17,058 nt of DNA, from NCBI GenBank assembly GCA_023447635.1, contig JAEXNA010000002.1:1-17058 (forward strand), in the 5' to 3' direction. The translations under genes and the position numbers were made by a program. Within the stretch, counting starts at the first letter, position 1; each line of letters opens with the position of its first letter. Shown here piece by piece: positions 1-5,496 of this stretch. The DNA comes from Vulcanimicrobiota bacterium. GTDB lineage: Bacteria > Vulcanimicrobiota > Xenobia > Xenobiales > JADMJV01. The notes under the pieces are model-generated. The model had not been told where the DNA came from. It worked only from the letters and a program-made list of their open reading frames with translations, and did not search any database.

Positions 1-45
1 CCGCCATAGAGCGGCCCTCTTTGCATGTGAAGGAGAGTTTTTCCC
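1..45 (+). promoter_or_regulatory. Leader of the major capsid gene with hairpin remnant and RBS
   Basis: This is the untranslated leader directly before the capsid gene, cut by the window edge. CCGC (1-4) can pair with GCGG (11-14) around a 6-base loop, followed by CCCTCTTT. The block CCTCTTTGCATG (16-27) recurs with one extra T before the tail tube gene at 3971-3983. There the equivalent hairpin is complete, so this one probably extends upstream out of view through a GAGGG that pairs with CCCTC. The Shine-Dalgarno is AAGGAGAG (30-37), 8 bases before the ATG. Confidence 0.5.
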
Positions 46-1209
46 ATGGCTACTATCGAGTCAGTCAAAAAGTTGGTGGCGGAACAGCGTAAGGCCCAAG
101 AGGACGCGCCAAATCCGAACGCCGAGCGCTTCGCCGAGATTGACGAGGCCCACACCGAGGCCGTGCGGTCCGGTAATGCACCGGGCGAGCGTATGGCCAT
201 CATGGTGATTGCGATGGCCGCTGCCGACGGCGATGCCGAGCGTGCGATTCGCATCATCAACGATGACTACAAACGCAGCGACATGATCCCCCAGATCGAG
301 CGGACCATGTCAGCTCAGAATCCGGAGAGCGGTGGCTACCTGGCACCCGAACGATGGCACGATGAGATCATCCCGTACGTCCATGACACGGCGCTGCTCC
401 CCTCCCTCGGCGTTCGTATCCTCGACAACCCGACCGGCAACATCTCGATGGCCCGCGTCAGCGCCGCCGCAAACGTGCACTGGAAGGCCCCCGAAGGCGG
501 CCGGATCAAGCAGACCAAGACTAAGTTCGGTCGGCTGAATCTCAGGGACAAGACCTGCGCGGGGCTTGTGAGCGTCACGAACAAGCTGATGCGAATCGGT
601 GGCCCATCGTTCGTGAACTTCATCGACAACGACCTACGCGTCGCTGTCGGTACGGGGATCGACAAGGGGGCCTGGTTCGGTGATGGCAGCGAGGACGAAC
701 CCGCCGGCCTCTTCAGTAAGATCATCGACGTGGCCGGCGTGAACAAGGTCGATCTGTCGACGACCTTCGACCCTGATTCTCTGGTCGACATGATCGTTGC
801 TCACTTCAAGGCGAAGGGCACTGCAGTCAATCTGCGCTGGGCTGCGAGCGTTGGCGTCTGGGGCGCGCTGATGAAGATGCGCTACGCGACCGGCGGACCG
901 CACATCTTCCAAGAAGAGCTCTCCCGCGGCACCTTGATGGGCATCCCGTTCCACTGGGGCACGGCTCTGGAAGTGGATGGCGACACCTCCGGCAAGCTCG
1001 GCCTGGCCGACTGGAACGAGTACATCCTCGCGCCCAGCCGACCGGTGGAGATCGCCAAGAGCGCCGAAGCCGCCTACTACGACGAGGACGGCTCTATCAC
1101 CGCTGCATTCCCGAACGACGAGACTATCATCCGCGTGATTTTTGGTGGTGACATGGGCCCTCGTCGCCTGCAGTCCTTCACCTTGGCCAAGAGCGTCAAG
1201 CTCAACTAG
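46..1209 (+). CDS. HK97-fold major capsid protein
   Basis: This is the shell subunit of the icosahedral head. At 387 aa it matches the HK97 gp5 family length (385). Residues 1-90 are charged and probably helical, the place of the family's delta or scaffold segment. The folded part begins near SGGYLAPERW (about residue 95). It runs through a WKAPEGGRIKQTKTKFG-type E-loop region, then a stretch ending in a GDG..DEPAGL motif near residue 211 that is typical of HK97-type capsids, and finishes with a beta-rich end. The ATG is fixed by AAGGAGAG 8 bases upstream. The next genes are cement and connector, the usual order after a capsid gene. No maturation protease is visible in the window, so cleavage of the N-terminal segment cannot be judged. 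The assignment rests on length, motifs and synteny. Confidence 0.88.
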   Translation: MATIESVKKLVAEQRKAQEDAPNPNAERFAEIDEAHTEAVRSGNAPGERMAIMVIAMAAADGDAERAIRIINDDYKRSDMIPQIERTMSAQNPESGGYLAPERWHDEIIPYVHDTALLPSLGVRILDNPTGNISMARVSAAANVHWKAPEGGRIKQTKTKFGRLNLRDKTCAGLVSVTNKLMRIGGPSFVNFIDNDLRVAVGTGIDKGAWFGDGSEDEPAGLFSKIIDVAGVNKVDLSTTFDPDSLVDMIVAHFKAKGTAVNLRWAASVGVWGALMKMRYATGGPHIFQEELSRGTLMGIPFHWGTALEVDGDTSGKLGLADWNEYILAPSRPVEIAKSAEAAYYDEDGSITAAFPNDETIIRVIFGGDMGPRRLQSFTLAKSVKLN

Positions 1210-1214
1210 CCACC

Positions 1215-1228
1215 AGGCCGCTTGGCCT
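1215..1228 (+). other. Small hairpin after the capsid stop codon
   Basis: AGGCC (1215-1219) pairs with GGCCT (1224-1228) around a GCTT loop, 5 bases after the capsid TAG. It lies just upstream of the large palindrome at 1234-1267. There is no T-run after it, so it is not a classical terminator on its own. Confidence 0.45.
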
Positions 1229-1233
1229 TATCC

Positions 1234-1267
1234 GTGTTCAGGTGCGGCATATGCCGCACCTGAACAC
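1234..1267. repeat. Perfect 34-base palindrome between capsid and cement genes
   Basis: GTGTTCAGGTGCGGCAT (1234-1250) is followed immediately by its exact reverse complement (1251-1267), with no mismatch over 34 bases. As RNA it can form a stem of about 15 bp capped by the central bases. The bases after it (ACCCAAAGC) contain no T-run, so intrinsic termination is unlikely. A processing or 3'-end stabilising hairpin for capsid mRNA, or a protein-binding palindrome, fits better. It lies upstream of the cement gene's ribosome binding site and is outside both reading frames as called here. Confidence 0.9.
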
Positions 1268-1307
1268 ACCCAAAGCTCTTCCAGCACGGAAAGGATCGAA
1301 GCAGCAC

Positions 1308-1757
1308 ATGCCTGTAACCTATAAAAACCGCCTGACCATCGAACCGAAGTTCCTCAATACCGGCTTGTCGAAAGACGACGCCTCGGCTACCGCCAACGGG
1401 GTTGTCATCGATACCCACTCCGTCGAGATGTTGGCCAACGGACCCTATGCGGAGGGTCTGCTGTTGGCACAGGTCGAGGGGTTCACCGGAGCGCCAACTG
1501 CCGCGTCGGTGAAGTTTCGCCTTGAGCATTCTGACGATGGCGCAACCTTTACTCCCGTCACCGCCTCTGAGAACGTGGGGGCCGAAACGCTCGACTTCGA
1601 GAGCACTTCCCCTGCGGTGAAGACTCTGGCCTTCCGCCCCCAGGGATTGAAGCGCTACCTTCGCGTCGCGGTCTCCGCTCTGACTCTAACCGGCGGTACC
1701 ACCCCCCGGGCCAAGCTCCGAGCGTTCCTCATCCTCGACGCCCCTCGGTTCGTCTAG
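1308..1757 (+). CDS. Probable capsid cement (head decoration) protein
   Basis: This 149-aa protein lies directly after the capsid gene, where siphophages usually carry the cement or decoration protein that binds the shell surface. It looks all-beta. A segment reading KFRLEHSDDGATFTPVT is followed by GLKRYLRVAV and ends in AFLILDAPRFV, reminiscent of Bbp16-like jelly-roll cement proteins. I chose the ATG at 1308, with AAGGA at 1291-1295 (12-base spacing, rather long). The frame stays open up to a GTG at 1242, but that codon lies inside the 34-base palindrome and would add a low-complexity 22-aa leader with no Shine-Dalgarno. No signal peptide or membrane segment is seen. The function is inferred from position and strand pattern, not from a diagnostic motif. 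Confidence 0.6.
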   Translation: MPVTYKNRLTIEPKFLNTGLSKDDASATANGVVIDTHSVEMLANGPYAEGLLLAQVEGFTGAPTAASVKFRLEHSDDGATFTPVTASENVGAETLDFESTSPAVKTLAFRPQGLKRYLRVAVSALTLTGGTTPRAKLRAFLILDAPRFV

Positions 1758-1761
1758 CACG

Positions 1762-2400
1762 ATGGCGATCAACCCCGCGTGCAACGCACTGACTAGCGTG
1801 TCTCGTCTGCGTGCCGCGGGGTTCGGCGGCAACGCGAGCGAGGATTCTCTGCAGCTAGCCATCAACGCCGTTTCGGCGGCCGTAGAAAGAGGCTGCGATC
1901 GCGTCCTGTCCCGCGTCGTGACTTACGCCGAAGACGGGGACGAGCCGCCCGAGCTGCTGGCCGGCACTGGCCGCCGGATGCTGGTCCTCCAGCACTATCC
2001 CGTGATCGAAGTGCTGGAAGTCAAAATCGGCGAGCGTGTCATCAATGACTGGCGACTCATCCCTGGTCAAGGCTCCTGGGGCGGGCTATATCGGGCGCGC
2101 CGGTGGCCACGGCTCGAGGGCGCGTGGGGAGAACTCGTCGGCGACCCCGACGGCGATCCGTTCTTCAACGTCGAGGTCAGCTATCGGGCTGGCTTCTACG
2201 CCGTGGAAGCCGACCTCGAGCACGCAGTCATGCAAGAGGTCGACCTCATTGCCGGCGGCTCGGGCGGGAAGGCGACACGGCGAGTTCGCAGCGAGCGGAC
2301 TCCCGGCGGATGGAGCGTCTCCTACGGCGACACCGAGCACGAATGCTCCGTGTCGTCAGCGCGCATCTTCGCGGAGTACCGAAGGAAGGACCTCGCATGA
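1762..2400 (+). CDS. Head-tail connector protein (HK97 gp6-like)
   Basis: This 212-aa protein probably forms the adaptor ring under the portal. The N-terminal half is helical (SEDSLQLAINAVSAAVERGCDRVL, shown here only in part: residues about 25-50). It is followed by a beta segment with the family-like pattern LVLQHYPVIEVLEVKI, where PV..V..V marks gp6/gp15-type connectors. Next come a Trp/Arg-rich stretch and VSYRAGF, then a C-terminal helix. It is longer than HK97 gp6 (about 110 aa) but of the length seen in many gp6-like annotations. The start follows the cement stop by 4 bases and has no recognisable Shine-Dalgarno, so translation probably depends on coupling to the upstream gene. It ends in an ATGA overlap with the next gene. 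Confidence 0.7.
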   Translation: MAINPACNALTSVSRLRAAGFGGNASEDSLQLAINAVSAAVERGCDRVLSRVVTYAEDGDEPPELLAGTGRRMLVLQHYPVIEVLEVKIGERVINDWRLIPGQGSWGGLYRARRWPRLEGAWGELVGDPDGDPFFNVEVSYRAGFYAVEADLEHAVMQEVDLIAGGSGGKATRRVRSERTPGGWSVSYGDTEHECSVSSARIFAEYRRKDLA

Positions 2401-2720
2401 ATCGGGACCGACTCGAGCACAGGTGTACGGTCTCTCGCCCAACCGTGACCAGGCAAAACGGTAAGACGGTGGCCACCGGCCCACAGTCGGTGGCCAACGA
2501 CGTGCCCTGCTGGGCGGAGGGGATCGCGACGAAGGTGCGCGCGCTGGTCTACGGTCGCAGCGAGAGCGCTCGCTACGTGCTGACCTGGATGGATGATGTT
2601 CTCAAGAACGAGGACCAGATCACACTAACCCATCCCCCCGTCGGCACGTTCGTCGTGCGGGGTATCCAGCATGATATCCAGGGTGGCTATTGGTTCGGCA
2701 CCCTCGAGGAGCGCAAATGA
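2397..2720 (+). CDS. Head closure / head-tail adaptor protein
   Basis: This is a 107-aa, mostly beta protein of the size and position of the SPP1 gp16 / HK97 gp7 stopper that closes the neck after DNA packaging. It opens with MNRDRLEHRCTVSRPTV, a typical start for this group in which the first strand carries the Cys/Thr pattern. It ends with TFVVRGIQHDIQGGYW followed by a short acidic/basic tail. The ATG at 2397 overlaps the connector stop (ATGA) and is preceded by GAAGGAAGGA (2381-2390), which decides the start. The frame is open to 2103, but that upstream part is an Arg-rich shadow of the connector gene. It is joined to the next gene by another ATGA. Confidence 0.62.
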   Translation: MNRDRLEHRCTVSRPTVTRQNGKTVATGPQSVANDVPCWAEGIATKVRALVYGRSESARYVLTWMDDVLKNEDQITLTHPPVGTFVVRGIQHDIQGGYWFGTLEERK

Positions 2721-3418
2721 TCGCCATCGAGGTCGACGACCGAACCGCCGAGGCTCTGCTCGGCCGCAAATTGACCGCGCTGGACCGCTTCCTGGGCCTA
2801 GCCACCAACCGGGCAATCCGGCTGGTGGAAGGCAATATGAAGGGCCGAGTTAAGCTTCTTAAGCGGCCGCAGAACATCCAGGACGCAACCCGGCGCACGC
2901 AGCCCAGCACGAATCCTATCCGCTCTCGCCTCGAGGCGACCGGCGATGGTGTAATCGAGCTGCGGCCACACCTCACCAGCGCTCGCAGTCCAGCCATCCA
3001 GAAGCTTTTCGTTCAGCTCGGGATCGGCGACCAGCTAACCCGTAAGGGGCTGTGGATGGACCCGAAGCGCTTCATTCGCGGCCCAGGCGGCCGGTTTATG
3101 GGAAGCAAGCGGAACAACGGCTATAAGAGTCGCGACGGCCTTCGGTTCAGCGCCTTCGAGGAGAAGGTCAAGATCGCTGGCTCGTTTGGCTTCTCGCGCG
3201 TCGCCGGCAAGTCGAAGCGTGTCACCCTGGTGCGCGCCGGCCTGCGGAACTGGGCGGAACAGCAGAGCAAAGGCACCCAGAGGCTCCGTCACACGGTTCG
3301 TCTCGGCAACCCCGACGCCCTGATTAAGCTGGTCCTTGCGCCCACGGTCAAATTCACGCGAGACCGCGTCGCCGCTATCTTCGGGGACGCTACCAAAAAA
3401 GCGATGGAGATCGAATGA
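2717..3418 (+). CDS. Probable tail completion / neck protein (HK97 gp10-like)
   Basis: This 233-aa basic protein sits between head closure and tail terminator, the slot of HK97-gp10-like proteins that finish the tail's upper end. The first 50 residues are helical (DRTAEALLGRKLTALDRF then ATNRAIRLVEGNMKGRV), the usual gp10 beginning. The C-terminal end KKAMEIE also resembles this family. The middle is unusually long and Lys/Arg/Gly-rich (FIRGPGGRFMGSKRNNGY near residues 117-134), making the protein about 100 residues longer than HK97 gp10. The start is ATG 2717, inside ATGA, with GAGGAG at 2705-2710. An alternative start at 2690 lacks a Shine-Dalgarno. The assignment is mainly positional. Confidence 0.5.
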   Translation: MIAIEVDDRTAEALLGRKLTALDRFLGLATNRAIRLVEGNMKGRVKLLKRPQNIQDATRRTQPSTNPIRSRLEATGDGVIELRPHLTSARSPAIQKLFVQLGIGDQLTRKGLWMDPKRFIRGPGGRFMGSKRNNGYKSRDGLRFSAFEEKVKIAGSFGFSRVAGKSKRVTLVRAGLRNWAEQQSKGTQRLRHTVRLGNPDALIKLVLAPTVKFTRDRVAAIFGDATKKAMEIE

Positions 3419-3924
3419 ACTTACAGCTCGACGCACTCGCTGAGCACGTGCGAGACCTGGTCTGGGAAAATCTCGGTACCGAATTGCAGCTGGTAACCTG
3501 CCAGCAAGGTTGCCCCGAGCACCTCCGCGCTCCCGAGGACGTGCTCGAGGCGGTGCCAGCTGTCCTCGTCGATCCGCCCAGGTGGGGAGGGGCACGGCCC
3601 GACACCGACCTTCCAATGATCTCAGGCACCGTCACCCTCGGACTTCAGTTCCTCCGACGTGTCCAAGGCCCGACATCCGACAGCCCGGGCGAGGAGCATC
3701 CACGAACTACGGTTCGACAACTCGAACGCATCGCAGCCCTATTTTGTCAGCCGGGCTGGCGCTTGGAAGGCTGGGACGACTCGGCCGGCGTCGAAGTGCT
3801 CAAGATCTGGCCATCCGACGTCGTCCACGAATACGACCTGGACTACGACCAAGGCAAAATCCAGGTCGCGCTGGGCTCCATCACTCTACAGGCGGAAGTG
3901 ACCGTCTATAGCACGGCCGGCTAG
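3415..3924 (+). CDS. Tail terminator protein
   Basis: This 169-aa protein lies directly before the tail tube gene, the usual place of the terminator ring that stops tube growth and joins tail to head. The fold pattern fits: an N-terminal helix (LDALAEHVRDLVWENL), beta strands with AVLVDPPRW, a central strand VTLGLQFL, a helix RQLERIAALFCQ and a C-terminal strand LQAEVTVYS. The ATG overlaps the previous stop (ATGA), with GGAGA 5' of it. The stop TAG lies in a perfect 14-base palindrome (3916-3929). Length and order support the call; no single diagnostic motif is present. Confidence 0.62.
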   Translation: MNLQLDALAEHVRDLVWENLGTELQLVTCQQGCPEHLRAPEDVLEAVPAVLVDPPRWGGARPDTDLPMISGTVTLGLQFLRRVQGPTSDSPGEEHPRTTVRQLERIAALFCQPGWRLEGWDDSAGVEVLKIWPSDVVHEYDLDYDQGKIQVALGSITLQAEVTVYSTAG

Positions 3925-3929
3925 CCGGC
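3916..3929. repeat. 14-base palindrome over the tail terminator stop codon
   Basis: GCCGGCTAGCCGGC is perfectly self-complementary and contains the stop TAG (3922-3924) of the tail terminator gene. With only TA at its centre it would form a 5-bp hairpin with a 4-base loop in RNA. It may add to the structured spacer before the tail tube gene, or may be chance in GC-rich DNA. Confidence 0.5.
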
Positions 3930-3950
3930 ACAAACCCAAATCAACCAGAG

Positions 3951-3978
3951 GAGGCTCGTCGAGTGGCGGGCCTCTTTT
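3951..3978 (+). terminator. Terminator-like hairpin in the tail tube leader
   Basis: GAGGCTCG (3951-3958) pairs with CGGGCCTC (3967-3974), eight pairs including one G-U, around an 8-base loop. TTTT (3975-3978) follows directly. This is the layout of an intrinsic terminator, but the T-run is short and the tail tube Shine-Dalgarno begins only a few bases later. It may therefore terminate partially, or mark the 5' end of a processed tube transcript. The last part, CCTCTTTTGCATG, is shared with the capsid leader (16-27). Confidence 0.55.
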
Positions 3979-3993
3979 GCATGGAGGAAAAAC

Positions 3994-4770
3994 ATGGCCA
4001 ATCGATATTTTATGAAGAACTGCTTACTCGGATTGGGGGTCGCGTCCTGGGATGGCTTCAACCTCGGGTACACCAAAAATCAGGCGAAGTTCGATTTCTC
4101 GTACGACATCGAGCAGTTCAAGACCGACGCCCCTCTGGTTTTGACTGGCCAGACTACTAAGGAGCTGATGTGCTCTTTCACTGTCGGCCTTGCTGAGCTA
4201 TCTCCGCAAAACGTCGGTATCATGCTCGGCGGCCTGAACGTTCAGGTTACTGGCGGACTGGTCACGATCGGCCCGTCCGATAACCAAACCCGCACCTTCA
4301 ACGGCAACTTTTACGGCACCAGCGGCTATCAGTTCCTCAGCCTCGACGGCATCAACAGCGTTGGGTTAGTGCTCAAGAGCGCGGACGGTCAGACCACCTA
4401 CTTGAACGGCGTCGACTACTTCCTCCTGGGCGCGTCGGACGTCGTGCTGCGCCTGCCCGGTGGCGCTATCCCGGTCGACGGACAGGTACAGGTCACCTAC
4501 CAGTACACCAAGGCGATGGGTGAGCAAGTCAACCTGGGGGCCGTGTTCAACATGAACATCGGTCGATTCGACTTCGTCCACAAGCGGCAGAACTTCCACA
4601 AGCTGCCTGTGTCCCTGCGGATGCACAAGGCCCAGGCGAATGGAGCGATCAGCTTCAACTTCCAGGAGTCGACCCACATGGTGAACGACCTGGTCGTCAA
4701 CGGGATTTACAGCGATGAACATCCGCTGAATCCCATGGGCTACATCCACTGGCAGCAGCAGGCGGCCTGA
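3994..4770 (+). CDS. Major tail tube protein
   Basis: This 258-aa protein is the repeating ring subunit of the tail tube. It is beta-rich throughout. Residues about 136-170 carry YLNGVDYFLLG, then gGaIP.dGqVqVTYqY, a pattern common in phage tube proteins. It is followed by LGAVFNMNIGRFDF and a strand FNFQES. The start is ATG 3994 with GGAGGAAAAA directly upstream. It lies between the tail terminator and the chaperone G/GT pair, the standard siphophage order, and no second tube or sheath gene is present. It has its own structured leader, consistent with high expression. The stop TGA shares a base with the next ATG (TGATG). Confidence 0.85.
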   Translation: MANRYFMKNCLLGLGVASWDGFNLGYTKNQAKFDFSYDIEQFKTDAPLVLTGQTTKELMCSFTVGLAELSPQNVGIMLGGLNVQVTGGLVTIGPSDNQTRTFNGNFYGTSGYQFLSLDGINSVGLVLKSADGQTTYLNGVDYFLLGASDVVLRLPGGAIPVDGQVQVTYQYTKAMGEQVNLGAVFNMNIGRFDFVHKRQNFHKLPVSLRMHKAQANGAISFNFQESTHMVNDLVVNGIYSDEHPLNPMGYIHWQQQAA

Positions 4771-5228
4771 TGCGCATGGACCTCGATCTCGCCATTGATC
4801 GGGAAGAGTGGGAGCCGACGGTCGCAGGCCGTCGGCTCCGCTTTTTGGAGCTTAGCAATCGCGAGCTCACCCGCTACGCCAACCGCCTCGAAGAGCAGTA
4901 CGAGAAGGCCGTCAAGATCATGGTCGACCGCCCCGAGCTGCCCCTCGACCAGGTCGCCGAAATCGTACTCAAGCACGAGGACGAGTTCTACCTGTGGCTC
5001 ATTAACCTGCATACCCCGACGTCCGACGCAGTCGACCTGGAGTGGGTGCGCACAGAGCTGACCAGTTCTATGCGTGTCAGGCTCCTGGCCAACGTCGACG
5101 TCCTGAACAACGTGGGGACCCAGGTGGGAAACTGGCGGGGGCTCCGGGAGGAAGCGATCGATCGTCGGCGGGCTGGATTGACCTTGCCGACCTCGTTGGA
5201 GCCCGCTACGGAATCGACCCCCGACTGA
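4770..5228 (+). CDS. Tail assembly chaperone G (zero-frame product)
   Basis: This 152-aa protein is probably the lambda gpG-type chaperone that coats the tape measure protein and recruits tube subunits during tail assembly. It is acidic and helical. It begins MRMDLDLAIDREEWEP, then FLELSNRELTRYANRLEEQY, and has a later helix WVRTELTSSMRVRLLANVDV. It starts at TGATG overlapping the tube stop. At codon 121 the ribosome meets GGGAAAC in the correct phase. Without slipping it reads on for 31 residues of low-complexity tail ending ATESTPD. The location between tube and tape measure genes and the frameshift site together make the role convincing, although the sequence itself is divergent. Confidence 0.78.
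   Translation: MRMDLDLAIDREEWEPTVAGRRLRFLELSNRELTRYANRLEEQYEKAVKIMVDRPELPLDQVAEIVLKHEDEFYLWLINLHTPTSDAVDLEWVRTELTSSMRVRLLANVDVLNNVGTQVGNWRGLREEAIDRRRAGLTLPTSLEPATESTPD
5126..5132 (+). other. Programmed -1 frameshift site GGGAAAC (G to GT)
   Basis: In the chaperone G frame the codons read GTG GGA AAC, so G_GGA_AAC matches the X_XXY_YYZ slippery heptamer exactly in phase. After a -1 slip, reading continues from 5132 as CTG GCG GGG and stays open to 5491. Lambda uses GGGAAAG at the same junction. The downstream 40 bases are GC-rich and contain CGATCGATCG, but I cannot define a certain stimulatory hairpin or pseudoknot by eye. Confidence 0.85.
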
Positions 5229-5491
5229 TCTGGAGCGACTGGACGCCCCGGCAGACTCTCGCCTTCTGGTGGGTCGCCGCCCGCGAAACCTGGCGCGCTC
5301 ATACCCACGTCTACCGCGCCCAAGGTGCCGAGATCGAGGAGCCCGACTGGGAGGCCCTCCGCTCTGGCAATGGGTCGACCCTGTCCCTGGAGGAAGAGTT
5401 TGCACAACTCAAGCGCGAGCACGCTGCGAATCCAGAGCTATGGGCACCTGGCAACCCTGAAGACGGGGGCGAGGTCTTCGCTCCGAGGTAA
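5132..5491 (+). CDS. Tail assembly chaperone T segment (made as GT fusion)
   Basis: This is the -1 frame extension of chaperone G. The fused GT protein would be 121 + 119 = 240 aa. The T part starts LAGAPGGSDRSSAGWID and holds the conserved-looking helical core YGIDPRLIWSDWTPRQTLAF. An acidic and Gln/Glu-rich tail follows (EEEFAQLKREHAANPELW). In lambda, T binds tube subunits while G binds the tape measure. The frame has a possible ATG at 5042, but it has no convincing Shine-Dalgarno, and the residues before 5132 are a Gln/Arg-rich shadow of G. Synthesis by frameshifting is therefore favoured over independent initiation. It ends 5 bases before the tape measure start. Confidence 0.75.
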   Translation: MAGAPGGSDRSSAGWIDLADLVGARYGIDPRLIWSDWTPRQTLAFWWVAARETWRAHTHVYRAQGAEIEEPDWEALRSGNGSTLSLEEEFAQLKREHAANPELWAPGNPEDGGEVFAPR

Positions 5492-5496
5492 CGATC

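Noticed and set aside
1242..1307. Upstream GTG start extending the cement protein by 22 residues
   Set aside because: The GTG lies inside the 34-base palindrome, has no Shine-Dalgarno, and the extension is low-complexity and unlike the rest of the protein.
3963..4160. GTG-started open frame overlapping the tail tube start
   Set aside because: It begins within the leader hairpin, runs out of frame through the tube gene, and shows no protein-like pattern.
5042..5131. Independent ATG start for chaperone T
   Set aside because: There is no convincing Shine-Dalgarno. The first 30 residues are a shadow of G, and an in-phase slippery heptamer explains the frame better.
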